58,462 nucleotides of DNA from Flavobacteriaceae bacterium (GTDB lineage Bacteria > Bacteroidota > Bacteroidia > Flavobacteriales > Flavobacteriaceae), in assembly GCA_013043685.1 (NCBI GenBank), contig JABDNT010000037.1:1-58462 (forward strand). The letters run 5' to 3'. Shown here in pieces: positions 41,016 to 50,444 of this stretch. The notes under the pieces were generated by a model. It had not been told where the DNA came from. It saw only the letters and a list, made by a program, of their open reading frames with translations, and did not search any database. A program made the position numbers and the translations under genes. How positions within the stretch are numbered: the stretch's first letter is position 1; every line of letters begins with the position of its first letter.

Positions 41016-41887
41016 TTTCGCTTATTGCGTTCAATATAGCTAATTATCTTGCTCGCAATGGATATACCAGTAGTGGTCTCTATGCCTTCCAAACCGGGAG
41101 TCGAATTTACTTCGAGTACAAGCGGCCCGCGATTGCTTTGCAGAATATCTACCCCGCAAACACCAAGACGCAAGGCTTTGGCCGCACGCAACGCCAAATT
41201 TTCTTCGGCATAGGTCAATTTAATTTCTTGTGAAGAACCTCCCCGATGAAGATTCGACCGAAATTCGCCGGCACGGCTTTGACGTTTCATAGCCGCAATT
41301 ACAGCTCCGTCTACTACGATGACCCTTAGATCAGATCCATCAGATTCAGCGATGAATTCCTGGATCACAAACCGCACCTTAGCGGTAAGTAAAGTTTCAA
41401 CGGTCGATAAAGCAGACTGGTAGGTTTCGGCCAGAATAACACCCTGGCCATGGGTGCCCTGTAATATTTTAATAATATATGGAGGATCTCCAAAGATGCC
41501 CAGCATTGCCTCTACATTACCGGCCGTTCCCAATACCGTTTCAGGAACCGGTATCTTGGCGTGGGCCAGGATCTGGTTACAGGTCCATTTATTTCTGGAT
41601 TGCAATATTGGTTCTGCGCGAACCACGCAAAATACGCCCATAGACTGAAAATGACGAACCAGGGCAGCCCCGAAATAAGTGTTGGATGCACCAATTCGCG
41701 GAATTACCGCATGTAAATCAGCGATTAATTCATTATTAAAGTAAAGGACGGGTTTGCCATTTTCTATGGCTTGGGTGCAACGGGTTGGATCCAATACCTC
41801 CATCACGTGGTTTCTTGATTCTCCGGCCTTAAAAAGACTTCGGGTGGAGTACAAACTTTCCCCGCGAGATATAATGGCGATATTCAT
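41012..41887 (-). CDS. RimK family alpha-L-glutamate ligase
   Basis: A 291-residue ATP-grasp ligase. The N-terminal part matches RimK (NIAIISRGESLYSTRSLFKA, VIPRIGASNTYFGAALVRHF). The ATP-grasp motifs are PPYIIKILQGTHGQGVILAE and RRQSRAGEFRSNLHRGG-like (here KRQSRAGEFRSNLHRGG, ~207-223), with the metal site LVLEVNSTPGLEG near the end. The family adds glutamate to the C-terminus of ribosomal protein S6 (or makes poly-glutamate). It starts the unit with the AstE-like hydrolase and the cyclo-ligase. Confidence 0.9.
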   Translation of the reverse strand: MNIAIISRGESLYSTRSLFKAGESRNHVMEVLDPTRCTQAIENGKPVLYFNNELIADLHAVIPRIGASNTYFGAALVRHFQSMGVFCVVRAEPILQSRNKWTCNQILAHAKIPVPETVLGTAGNVEAMLGIFGDPPYIIKILQGTHGQGVILAETYQSALSTVETLLTAKVRFVIQEFIAESDGSDLRVIVVDGAVIAAMKRQSRAGEFRSNLHRGGSSQEIKLTYAEENLALRAAKALRLGVCGVDILQSNRGPLVLEVNSTPGLEGIETTTGISIASKIISYIERNKRK

Positions 41888-41976
41888 TTTGGAGTATTAG
41901 TTCCTGCAATTTAACAAAAAATAGATTCAGAAGACATAAAGCAAAGATTAATGCCCGGGCGAAAATTGCCAGTACA

Positions 41977-42011
41977 TTTTTGCACGATTTTTAAAACAAG
42001 AGGTATATTTG
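41977..42011 (+). promoter_or_regulatory. Promoter of uvrC (TTTTTG-N21-TATATTTG)
   Basis: TTTTTG (41977-41982) and TATATTTG (42004-42011), 21 bases apart, fit the Bacteroidota consensus. The uvrC ATG follows the -7 box after only five bases, implying an almost leaderless transcript. Confidence 0.6.
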
Positions 42012-42016
42012 ATACT

Positions 42017-43813
42017 ATGGCAGAAGCATCGGTAAAACTACAGATTTCCACGCTACCCGAATCACCAGGAGTATACCAGTACTACGATAAAGACGGGAAA
42101 TTACTGTATGTTGGAAAAGCCATAAACCTTAAGAAAAGAGTAGCCTCCTATTTCACTAAACAGCATGATAATGCCCGTACCCGATTGCTGGTTAAAAAGA
42201 TTGCCGACATTAAGCATATTGTAGTGGCGACCGAAACGGATGCTCTATTGTTGGAGAATAATCTCATCAAAAAGTATCAGCCCAGGTATAATGTCATGCT
42301 GAAAGATGATAAGTCTTATCCCTGGATTTGTATCAAGAACGAGCGATTTCCGCGCGTATTTTCTACCAGGCGGCTTGTAAAAGATGGGAGTGAGTATTAC
42401 GGGCCCTACACGAGTATGAAGACAGTCCATACGCTGCTGGAGCTTATTAGGGGCTTGTATCAATTGAGAACCTGCAATTACGATCTTTCTGCAGAAAAGA
42501 TCAAAGCCGGCAAGTATAAAGTATGCCTGGAATATCACCTGGGAAATTGCCTGGGGCCCTGCGAGGACAAACAGACTCTTGAGGATTACAATGAAAACAT
42601 CGATGCGATAAGAAATATCATCAAAGGAAATTTTAAAGAATCGCTGAACCGATTCAAAAAGCAAATGAAGAGCTATGCTGCTAACTTGCATTACGAAGAT
42701 GCACAACGGGTGAAGGAGAAGATCGATATACTGGAGAACTACCAGGTAAAATCTACCGTAGTGAACCCGAAGATCAATAACGTTGATGTATTCAGCATTG
42801 TATCGGACGAGAGTTACGCTTATGTGAATTTTCTTCAGATCTCTTTCGGGAGTATCATTCGATCCCATACTATGGAATTAAAGAAGAAACTGGATGAAAC
42901 CGACGAAGAACTTCTGGAGCTCTCGGTCGTGGAACTGCGGCAGCGGTTTAATTCACAATCGAAGGAGATCTTTGTGCCGTTTGTGATTAAAACAGAGTCT
43001 GGAGTCAAGGTTTCGGTTCCTAAACTGGGAGATAAGAAAAAAATATTGGAATTGTCTGTACGCAATGCCAAATACTTCCGGATGGAACGATTTAAACAAG
43101 CTAAAATTGTGGATCCGGACCGCCACGAGAAGCGAATTATGGCCCAGATGAAGAAGGATCTCAGACTAAGCCAGGAACCCAGGCATATTGAATGTTTCGA
43201 CAACAGTAACATCCAGGGAACGAATCCCGTTGCCGCCTGTGTGGTATTTAAGAACGGAAAGCCAAGCAAGAAAGAATACAGGAAATTTAATATTAAGACT
43301 GTAGTTGGCCCGGACGATTTTGCTTCCATGGAAGAAGTAGTGTACAGGAGATATAAAAGATTGCTTGATGAAGAGCAACCCTTACCGCAATTGATCATCA
43401 TAGATGGGGGGAAAGGTCAGTTATCTTCAGCCTTAAAAAGTCTTGAGCGATTAGGCCTCAGAGGTAAGATAGCGATCGTAGGAATTGCAAAGCGGCTGGA
43501 GGAATTATTCTATCCTGACGATCCGATTCCGCTCTACCTGGATAAAAAATCGGAGACTTTAAAGATAATTCAACAATTAAGAAATGAAGCACATCGATTT
43601 GGCATCGATTTTCATAGAAACAAAAGAAGCAAAGAAGCGTTAAATACAGAACTGGAATCTATTTCGGGGATTGGAGAGAAGACAGTGATTGAATTATTAA
43701 AACATTTTAAAAGCATTAAACGTATATCAGAAGCTGCTTTTGAGGAATTAGCCAATGTGATCGGGGCAGATAAGGCAAAAAAAATTGTGACACACTTTCA
43801 GCAAACTCAATGA
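42017..43813 (+). CDS. uvrC: Excinuclease ABC subunit UvrC
   Basis: About 598 residues. The GIY-YIG nuclease domain is at the N-terminus (PGVYQYYDKDGKLLYVGKAI, then LKKRVASYF). A UVR domain lies in the middle (MKSYAANLHYEDAQRVKEKI, UvrB-binding). The RNase H-like C-terminal nuclease domain has ECFDNSNIQGTNPVAACVVF and IIDGGKGQLSSAL. It ends with a helix-hairpin-helix pair (ISGIGEKTVIELLKHF... VIGADKAKKIV). It makes both incisions in nucleotide excision repair with UvrAB. MAEASV at 42017 is the start; an upstream ATG at 41951 would lie before the promoter. The stop overlaps the next start (ATGA). Confidence 0.96.
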   Translation: MAEASVKLQISTLPESPGVYQYYDKDGKLLYVGKAINLKKRVASYFTKQHDNARTRLLVKKIADIKHIVVATETDALLLENNLIKKYQPRYNVMLKDDKSYPWICIKNERFPRVFSTRRLVKDGSEYYGPYTSMKTVHTLLELIRGLYQLRTCNYDLSAEKIKAGKYKVCLEYHLGNCLGPCEDKQTLEDYNENIDAIRNIIKGNFKESLNRFKKQMKSYAANLHYEDAQRVKEKIDILENYQVKSTVVNPKINNVDVFSIVSDESYAYVNFLQISFGSIIRSHTMELKKKLDETDEELLELSVVELRQRFNSQSKEIFVPFVIKTESGVKVSVPKLGDKKKILELSVRNAKYFRMERFKQAKIVDPDRHEKRIMAQMKKDLRLSQEPRHIECFDNSNIQGTNPVAACVVFKNGKPSKKEYRKFNIKTVVGPDDFASMEEVVYRRYKRLLDEEQPLPQLIIIDGGKGQLSSALKSLERLGLRGKIAIVGIAKRLEELFYPDDPIPLYLDKKSETLKIIQQLRNEAHRFGIDFHRNKRSKEALNTELESISGIGEKTVIELLKHFKSIKRISEAAFEELANVIGADKAKKIVTHFQQTQ

Positions 43814-46044
43814 AATTAAGAGTACTACTTATATTATTTCTTATCGGAAGTAGCTGGTGCTTTGCTCAGCAGGGCGATAGTGATCCTAAAGTAGGCCTGG
43901 TGCTCTCGGGTGGCGGAGCTAAGGGGCTTGCTCACATCGGAGCCCTAAAAATTATTGAAGATAGCGGTATTGAGATCGATTATATTGGAGGCACCAGTAT
44001 GGGAGCCATTATTGGGGCCCTGTATGCCTCGGGATATACAGCGCATCAACTCGATTCCATTTTTGAAGAATTGGATTTTGATGAATTAATTCAGGATGAG
44101 ATCCCAAGAAAAGCCAAGACCTTCTATGAAAAAACGGAAACTGATAAGTATGCTGTCACACTTCCATTCGATGGCTTCAAAGTTAGTTTTCCAAGTGGCC
44201 TTTCGAAGGGACAGAATGTGTACAATTTGTTCTCTAAGCTCACATCACACGTGAGCGACGTCAATGAATTTAATGAACTGCCGATCCCTTTTTTCTGTAT
44301 GGCGACCAATGTTGAAACAGGAGAAAAGGAGATGCTTGAAAGCGGGTATCTACCTCAAGCTATTTCTGCCAGCGGAGCGCTGCCTTCACTCTTTAGTCCG
44401 GTAATAATTGATGAACAGGTTCTGGTCGATGGAGGAGTTAAAAACAATTACCCCATTGAAGAACTTAAGGCCAAAGGAATGGATATCATTATCGGGATTG
44501 ATGTTCAGGATAGCCTGAAAACCCGTAAAGACCTAAATTCTGCTTTCGATGTTCTGGTACAGATAAATAATTTCCGCACTATTGAAGAGATGACTGAAAA
44601 GCGCCGTAAGACGGATATCTATATAAATCCGAATATTGACAAATTTACTGTGGTTTCCTTCGATGAGGGCCGGAAAATAATCGATGCTGGTGAAGCAGCC
44701 GCTGTCGAGTTTAAGGATCAATTAGTGGAAATCGCATCCAGGCAAAAGGAGCGCGATCGCATAAAACCGGAAATTTTTAGTGAAACTTCAATTTTTATAG
44801 AAAGCGTTGAGATTTCCGGAAATGTGAATTACACACGCGCTTATGTTTTAGGGAAACTCAAGTTGAGAGTGCCTGACGAGATCTCATACGAACTTTTAAA
44901 CGAGGGAATCAATAATTTAAGTGCTACGGGCAGCTTTCAGGACATCAACTATCGTATCGTGGAAACATCCCCCGGGATACACAAACTATATTTTGACCTA
45001 ATTGAGAGTGACTCCCGTACCTTATTGCGATTGGGAGCTCATTACGATGACCTTTTTCGTACTGCTGCGCTGATCAATGTTACCAGAAAGCGTTTGTTCA
45101 CAAATAATGATATTGCATCGTTAGATTTTGTGGTCGGTGATAATTTACGCTATAACTTCAATTATTACATCGATAAAGGATTCTATTGGAGTATTGGGTT
45201 TAATTCACGATATAGTTTCTTCGAAAAGGATGTGAAGATCGAATTTATAAGTCCTGAGATGATAACTGAGCCCAGATTTGATATAAACGAACTGCAGTTA
45301 AAATATGGCGACCTTACAAATCAGCTTTACGTGGAAACCCTCTTCCGAAGGACGTTTTTAGCAGGCGCTGGTATTGAGCATAAATGGTTGCGTTATCTTT
45401 CAGAAACGATTGGAATAGACGAGAATAATGAACCACGTACAATCTTTGAGAATACTAATTATTTTAGCACCTATGGCTATTTGAAATACGATACATTCGA
45501 CAATACCTTCTTTCCTTCAAGAGGACTATTCTTCGAAGGAGACTTCCATTTTTATTTGTTCGCCAATGGAAATAATGAGGCTTTTGAGGAGTTTTCTATT
45601 GCAAAAGCCAATATCGGTTATGCTATCGGACTTCTAGATAATATTACTGTACTTCTCACTACTGAAGGAGGATTTAAGATTGGTGGCACAAATACCCGAT
45701 CGCTCGATTTCTTTGTAGGGGGCTATGGATTTCTCCAGATCAACAATATAATACCTCTGTACGGGTACGAGGCGTTGAGCCTAAGAGGCGACACCTATCT
45801 TAAAAGCTCGGTAACGTTGGATTACGAATTTATCAGGAAAAACCACCTCAATCTTTCGGCTAATATCAGTAATGTGGGGGATCGCTTGTTTGAAACAGGT
45901 AATTGGATAGACGAGATCGATTATTCCGGCTATGCTATTGGTTATGGTATGGAGACATTTTTTGGCCCCCTGGAGTTAAAATATTCTTATTCACCGGAGA
46001 TAGATAACAGCGAATGGTATGTGCGCCTGGGCTTTAGTTTTTAA
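43810..46044 (+). CDS. Patatin-like phospholipase with POTRA and outer-membrane barrel
   Basis: A 744-residue protein with a signal peptide (VLLILFLIGSSWCFAQ). The patatin domain covers ~residues 27-220. Its oxyanion loop is SGGGAKGLAH, the nucleophile Ser63 is in GTSMG, and the catalytic Asp is in VDGGVKNNYP. A POTRA-like domain (~residues 315-385, VEISGNVNYTRAYVLGKLKL) and a BamA/TamA-type C-terminal barrel of ~16 strands follow, ending EWYVRLGFSF with the terminal Phe signal. This is the PlpD (type Vd autotransporter) layout. It hydrolyses lipids at or beyond the outer membrane. Coupled to uvrC by ATGA, probably without functional link. Confidence 0.9.
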   Translation: MKLRVLLILFLIGSSWCFAQQGDSDPKVGLVLSGGGAKGLAHIGALKIIEDSGIEIDYIGGTSMGAIIGALYASGYTAHQLDSIFEELDFDELIQDEIPRKAKTFYEKTETDKYAVTLPFDGFKVSFPSGLSKGQNVYNLFSKLTSHVSDVNEFNELPIPFFCMATNVETGEKEMLESGYLPQAISASGALPSLFSPVIIDEQVLVDGGVKNNYPIEELKAKGMDIIIGIDVQDSLKTRKDLNSAFDVLVQINNFRTIEEMTEKRRKTDIYINPNIDKFTVVSFDEGRKIIDAGEAAAVEFKDQLVEIASRQKERDRIKPEIFSETSIFIESVEISGNVNYTRAYVLGKLKLRVPDEISYELLNEGINNLSATGSFQDINYRIVETSPGIHKLYFDLIESDSRTLLRLGAHYDDLFRTAALINVTRKRLFTNNDIASLDFVVGDNLRYNFNYYIDKGFYWSIGFNSRYSFFEKDVKIEFISPEMITEPRFDINELQLKYGDLTNQLYVETLFRRTFLAGAGIEHKWLRYLSETIGIDENNEPRTIFENTNYFSTYGYLKYDTFDNTFFPSRGLFFEGDFHFYLFANGNNEAFEEFSIAKANIGYAIGLLDNITVLLTTEGGFKIGGTNTRSLDFFVGGYGFLQINNIIPLYGYEALSLRGDTYLKSSVTLDYEFIRKNHLNLSANISNVGDRLFETGNWIDEIDYSGYAIGYGMETFFGPLELKYSYSPEIDNSEWYVRLGFSF

Positions 46045-46205
46045 TGTATTATTGATCTTTTTGCGTTAAAATTTTCCGATATTTGTTACATGACCAAAAA
46101 TGTCTGGAAATATTTACTCCTCCAATTAAAATTCCTAATCAAGAGGAATCCGGAATAATGCGTTTTTATTACCACTAAGTAAGTATTAACGTAAATTAAA
46201 TTAAC

Positions 46206-47363
46206 ATGCCACTTTATCACAAATTAGGAAAAATACCTCCTAAACGCCATACACAATTTCGAAAGTCGGATGGTTCGCTTTACTCGGAACAATTATTCGG
46301 GACCATCGGCTTCGACGGGATGTACAGTAATTTGTATCACGAACACAGGCCTACACAAGTAATTGATATTAGAGATCAATACAGTGTGGCGCCAAAGGTT
46401 GCCAAAGCCAACAATTTGAAATCATATCGATTCCGGGGCTTCCAGGTGGCGCCTGAAAAGGATTACCTGGAAAGCAGGAAGGTTGTTCTTACCAACAGCG
46501 ATTGCAATATTATTCTTGCAGCACCTAAAGATTCCCTGAGAGACTATTTTTATAAGAATACCGATGCCGATGAACTTCTCTTCATACATAAAGGAAGCGG
46601 AACACTGCGAACCTTTATGGGGAACCTTGAATTTAACTACGGGGATTATCTGCTTATTCCGAGAGGAATGATCTATCAGATCGATTTTGACTCGGAAGAC
46701 AACAGGCTTTTTATTGTTGAATCGTATCGACCTATTTACACTCCCAAACGCTACAGAAACTGGTTTGGGCAACTCCTGGAGCACTCTCCGTTTTGTGAAC
46801 GTGATATCCGGAAGCCGGATAAACTTGAAACATTTGATGAAAAAGGAGAATTTTTAATGAAAGTGAAAAAGCAGGATGAAATTATTGAAATGGTCTATGC
46901 AACACATCCATTCGATGTAGTGGGCTATGACGGTTATAACTATCCTTATGCCTTTTCTATTCACGATTTTGAACCTATCACGGGACGAATTCACCAACCA
47001 CCACCGGTACATCAGACTTTCGAGACCGATGCATTCGTGGTCTGTAGTTTTGTACCTCGTTTGTACGATTACCACCCTGAAAGTATACCGGCTCCCTACA
47101 ATCATAGCAATATAGACAGTGATGAGGTGTTGTATTATGTAGATGGTGATTTCATGAGCCGAAACGATATTGACGCCGGACATATTTCATTGCACCCTGC
47201 CGGAATTCCTCACGGGCCACATCCGGGAGCAACCGAAAGAAGTATCGGGCAAGTTAAAACAGATGAGCTCGCAGTTATGGTTGATACCTTTAAACCATTA
47301 CAAGTAACTGAAGAAGCCATGAAAATAGCTGACGACACCTATTATCAGTCGTGGCTAGAATAA
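46206..47363 (+). CDS. hmgA: Homogentisate 1,2-dioxygenase
   Basis: A 385-residue cupin Fe(II) enzyme that opens the homogentisate ring to maleylacetoacetate. It starts MPLYHKLGKIPPKRHTQF as in bacterial HmgA. Family segments include LYHEHRPTQV, GSGTLRTFMGNLEFNYGDYL and, at the active site, HPAGIPHGPHPGATERSIG (His ligands and catalytic His near residues 327-340). It is upstream of hppD with a 94-bp gap. The two make successive steps of tyrosine degradation: 4-hydroxyphenylpyruvate to homogentisate to ring opening. The next enzyme (fumarylacetoacetase) is not in the window. Confidence 0.95.
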   Translation: MPLYHKLGKIPPKRHTQFRKSDGSLYSEQLFGTIGFDGMYSNLYHEHRPTQVIDIRDQYSVAPKVAKANNLKSYRFRGFQVAPEKDYLESRKVVLTNSDCNIILAAPKDSLRDYFYKNTDADELLFIHKGSGTLRTFMGNLEFNYGDYLLIPRGMIYQIDFDSEDNRLFIVESYRPIYTPKRYRNWFGQLLEHSPFCERDIRKPDKLETFDEKGEFLMKVKKQDEIIEMVYATHPFDVVGYDGYNYPYAFSIHDFEPITGRIHQPPPVHQTFETDAFVVCSFVPRLYDYHPESIPAPYNHSNIDSDEVLYYVDGDFMSRNDIDAGHISLHPAGIPHGPHPGATERSIGQVKTDELAVMVDTFKPLQVTEEAMKIADDTYYQSWLE

Positions 47364-47457
47364 TCTAAATAATAATCTCTTTTCAGTGCGTTCTGCTATA
47401 AGATTTCAGAAGAATGAAGGATGATGGGGGTAGCTGAAAGGACAAAAAGTAAATAGT

Positions 47458-48618
47458 ATGAGCAAAGAAGTAAAATCCGTTGATTACGGACTCGAAAAAA
47501 TATTTGAAGGAGCCCAGGACTTTTTACCGTTACTGGGTACGGACTATGTAGAATTCTACGTGGGAAACGCCAAGCAGTCGGCGCATTTCTATAAAACTGC
47601 ATTCGGATTTCAATCATTCGCCTACAAAGGCCTGGAAACCGGTTCTAAAGATGAGGTGAGTTATGTGTTGAAGCAGGATAAGATAAAAATTATATTAACC
47701 ACACCACTTAACAGTAAATCTCCAATTAACGACCATATAGTGAAACATGGGGATGGTGTTAAAGTGATCGCATTATGGGTGGATGATGCCCGTAAAGCCT
47801 GGGAAGAGACAACAAGCAGGGGAGCCAAGTCCTATATGGAACCTTTTGTTGAAAAAGATGATGAAGGTGAAGTGGTTCGTTCTGGAATATACACCTATGG
47901 AGAAACGATTCATATGTTCGTAGAGCGAAAGAATTATAACGGGGTTTTCCTTCCGGGATTCAGAAAATGGGAATCGGACTATAATCCAACCTCTACAGGC
48001 CTGAAATATATCGACCATATGGTTGGTAATGTTGGCTGGGGACAAATGAATACCTGGGTGAAATGGTATGAAGATGTGATGGGCTTTGTAAATTTCCTTT
48101 CCTTCGACGATAAGCAGATCCATACGGAATATTCAGCGTTAATGAGTAAGGTGATGAGCAACGGGAATGGCCGTATTAAATTCCCGATCAATGAGCCGGC
48201 AGAAGGAATAAAAAAGTCACAGATCGAGGAATATCTGGATTTCTATGAAGGATCCGGTGTACAGCACCTGGCCCTGGCTACAGATGATATCATTAAAACT
48301 GTCGCACAGCTAAAGGCGAGAGGTGTGGAATTTTTACCCCCGCCGCCTCAACAGTATTATGATGATATTCCGGGCAGATTAGGCACTCATATGGAAATGA
48401 TGAAGGAAGACATAAAGGAACTTCAGAAATTGTCTATTTTAGTGGATGCCGATGAAGAAGGATATTTGTTACAGATTTTTACCAAGCCCCTGGAAGACAG
48501 GCCAACCTTATTCTTTGAGATCATACAGCGTATGGGAGCCAAAGGATTTGGTGCAGGAAACTTCAAGGCGCTCTTCGAATCTATAGAAAGAGAGCAGGCC
48601 GCGCGCGGAACGCTCTAA
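47458..48618 (+). CDS. hppD: 4-hydroxyphenylpyruvate dioxygenase
   Basis: A 386-residue vicinal-oxygen-chelate enzyme that makes homogentisate. The C-terminal domain has the facial triad: His in KYIDHMVGNVGWGQM (~187), His in GVQHLALATDDII (~267) and Glu near the end (EEGYLLQIFTKPLEDRPTLF is the typical stretch with the ligand just before FEII). The ending FGAGNFKALFESIE is the conserved C-terminal helix that closes the site. It follows hmgA in the same direction. A strong terminator after it ends the unit. Confidence 0.95.
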   Translation: MSKEVKSVDYGLEKIFEGAQDFLPLLGTDYVEFYVGNAKQSAHFYKTAFGFQSFAYKGLETGSKDEVSYVLKQDKIKIILTTPLNSKSPINDHIVKHGDGVKVIALWVDDARKAWEETTSRGAKSYMEPFVEKDDEGEVVRSGIYTYGETIHMFVERKNYNGVFLPGFRKWESDYNPTSTGLKYIDHMVGNVGWGQMNTWVKWYEDVMGFVNFLSFDDKQIHTEYSALMSKVMSNGNGRIKFPINEPAEGIKKSQIEEYLDFYEGSGVQHLALATDDIIKTVAQLKARGVEFLPPPPQQYYDDIPGRLGTHMEMMKEDIKELQKLSILVDADEEGYLLQIFTKPLEDRPTLFFEIIQRMGAKGFGAGNFKALFESIEREQAARGTL

Positions 48619-48631
48619 GATGTAACTAAGT

Positions 48632-48667
48632 AAAAACTCCATCGTCTTAAAGATGGAGTTTTTATTT
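48632..48667 (+). terminator. Intrinsic terminator after hppD
   Basis: Stem AAAAACTCCATC/GATGGAGTTTTT (12 bp), loop of eight bases, then a T-rich tail. The A-rich 5' arm makes it likely to be bidirectional. Confidence 0.9.
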
Positions 48668-48714
48668 TGGAACAGTAGTTGTAATTACAACTACCGAATG
48701 ATAATACTTATGTT

Positions 48715-49485
48715 ATGAAAAGGCTTATTACGCTTTTTTTATTTTTTTCCTTTTCCACTGTTTTCGCCCAGAAACAGGCTTACGGAGACGGTGAATGGTT
48801 TAAATTTCGGGTTCATTACGGATTCGTTACTGCCGGGTATGCCATATTGCAGGTGGAGAATGACTATCTGGACGGCCGCAGCGTCTATCATATAAAAGGT
48901 GAAGGCAAGACAACGGGGGTTTCGAAATTCTTTTTCAGGGTTGAAGATTACTATGAGTCTTATGTAGACAAGTATAACGATCGCCCATACCGGTTCATTC
49001 GGAATATAGATGAAGGGGGCCATACCAAAGATATCCAGATCGATTTCGATCATGACTCTGGAAAGGCATTGGTTCACAATAAAAAGCATAAAACAAAGGA
49101 GGTTGTACCGTTTCCAAGAGATGCACAGGATATGGTTTCCGCCTTTTATTATCTTAGGAATAATCTGGATGTTACAAACATCTCTGAAGGCGATACTGTA
49201 AGTATGAATATGTTCTTCGATAAGGAAAACTATAAATTCAGGCTGAAATTTTTGGGAAGGGAAACCTTAAAAACTAACTTTGGCAAAGTTTCCTGCCTGA
49301 TTTTCAGACCTTATGTTCAAGCAGGACGTGTTTTTAAGGAAAAAGAGAGTTTAACCCTTTGGGTAAGTGACGATGATAATAAGATCCCGTTGCTGATAAA
49401 AGCCGATCTGGCAGTGGGTTCGTTAAAGGCAACCTTAACCGAATTTAAGGGATTAAAGCATTCCTTTAAAATCATAGTAGACTAA
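48715..49485 (+). CDS. DUF3108 domain protein, secreted
   Basis: A 256-residue protein with a signal peptide (LITLFLFFSFSTVFAQ). The rest matches DUF3108: YGDGEWFKFRVHYGFVTAGY at the start, then YHIKGEGKTTGVSKFFFRVE, KAYYFLR-like YYLRNN, VSMNMFFDKENYKFRLKFLG, and the end LTLWVSDDDNKIPLLIKADL. It is a lipocalin-like beta-barrel found in the periplasm; function unknown. It lies eight bases before tryptophan dioxygenase, so co-transcribed with it. Confidence 0.85.
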   Translation: MKRLITLFLFFSFSTVFAQKQAYGDGEWFKFRVHYGFVTAGYAILQVENDYLDGRSVYHIKGEGKTTGVSKFFFRVEDYYESYVDKYNDRPYRFIRNIDEGGHTKDIQIDFDHDSGKALVHNKKHKTKEVVPFPRDAQDMVSAFYYLRNNLDVTNISEGDTVSMNMFFDKENYKFRLKFLGRETLKTNFGKVSCLIFRPYVQAGRVFKEKESLTLWVSDDDNKIPLLIKADLAVGSLKATLTEFKGLKHSFKIIVD

Positions 49486-49493
49486 TATCGTTC

Positions 49494-50426
49494 ATGGAAA
49501 TTCAACCTGAAACCAAAGAATTACTGAAGCAGTTAAAAGAGAAGTACGATGCAATCGATCAGGATCTTGATACGCATCTCGAAGGCCTGCTGTATGGAGA
49601 ACCTATTACATACTGGGATTATATTCAGACCGATGCATTACTGAATCTGCAGGTTCAACGAACCACTTTACCCGATGAGATGGTCTTTATAATGTACCAT
49701 CAGATCAACGAACTTTTATTCAAAATGATATTGTGGGAAATCCATCAGGTTTCGCACAAAGAAGATCTTAGTATGGCATTCTTCTCTGAACGATTGATGC
49801 GTATTAGTCGTTACTTCGATATGCTAACTTCTTCTTTCGAGATCATGACTGAAGGAATGGAAGTAGCACAGTACCTGAAATTCAGGAATACACTCACACC
49901 GGCCAGTGGGTTCCAAAGCGCTCAATACAGGAAGATCGAATTTGCATCTACCGATCTCATCAATCTTATAGATGCGAGGTTCCGTGATACCATAGACAGG
50001 GAGACACCCTATGAACATGCCCTCGAACACTTGTATTGGCAGGCGGCAGGTAAAAACTATAAAACAGGTAAAAAAAGTTACCTTTTAAGTGCTTTTGAAG
50101 AAAAGTATAAAAATGAGTTCATAGCATTTACAAAAGAGTACAATACCATAAATTTGTACGCGAAATTTAAAAGTTTGCCGGAAAAGGTTAAACAAGACCC
50201 CAAACTCCAAAATGCAATGCGCCATTACGATCATACCGTGAACATTAAATGGGTGATGGCACATTACAATACGGCTGTGAAATATTTGAATCATGGAAAT
50301 GAGCCTGAAGAGGCGACAGGTGGAAGTGATTGGGCCAAATATATGCTTCCCAAGTATCAGCGGAGGATCTTCTTCCCGGAAGTGTGGACTGAAGAAGAAC
50401 TCAAAAATTGGGGCCATGATGTGTAG
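49494..50426 (+). CDS. Tryptophan 2,3-dioxygenase family protein
   Basis: A 310-residue heme dioxygenase that converts L-tryptophan to N-formylkynurenine. Family segments are TYWDYIQTDALLNLQVQRTT, then FIMYHQINELLFKMILWEIH (the active-site His in YHQ), RISRYFDMLTSSFEIMTEGM and PASGFQSAQYRKIEF. The proximal heme His is in the WVMAHYNTAVKYL stretch, and TGGSDWAKYMLPKYQRRIFF closes the site. Length matches bacterial forms. No kynureninase or formamidase is adjacent. It is near tyrosine-degradation genes, giving an aromatic amino-acid region. Confidence 0.92.
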   Translation: MEIQPETKELLKQLKEKYDAIDQDLDTHLEGLLYGEPITYWDYIQTDALLNLQVQRTTLPDEMVFIMYHQINELLFKMILWEIHQVSHKEDLSMAFFSERLMRISRYFDMLTSSFEIMTEGMEVAQYLKFRNTLTPASGFQSAQYRKIEFASTDLINLIDARFRDTIDRETPYEHALEHLYWQAAGKNYKTGKKSYLLSAFEEKYKNEFIAFTKEYNTINLYAKFKSLPEKVKQDPKLQNAMRHYDHTVNIKWVMAHYNTAVKYLNHGNEPEEATGGSDWAKYMLPKYQRRIFFPEVWTEEELKNWGHDV

Positions 50427-50444
50427 ATTGAAATTTTTATCAAT

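Noticed and set aside
42245-43401. Two long minus-strand frames (207 and 188 codons) inside uvrC
   Set aside because: Both are antisense to the conserved UvrC domains; neither has a plausible start or domain.
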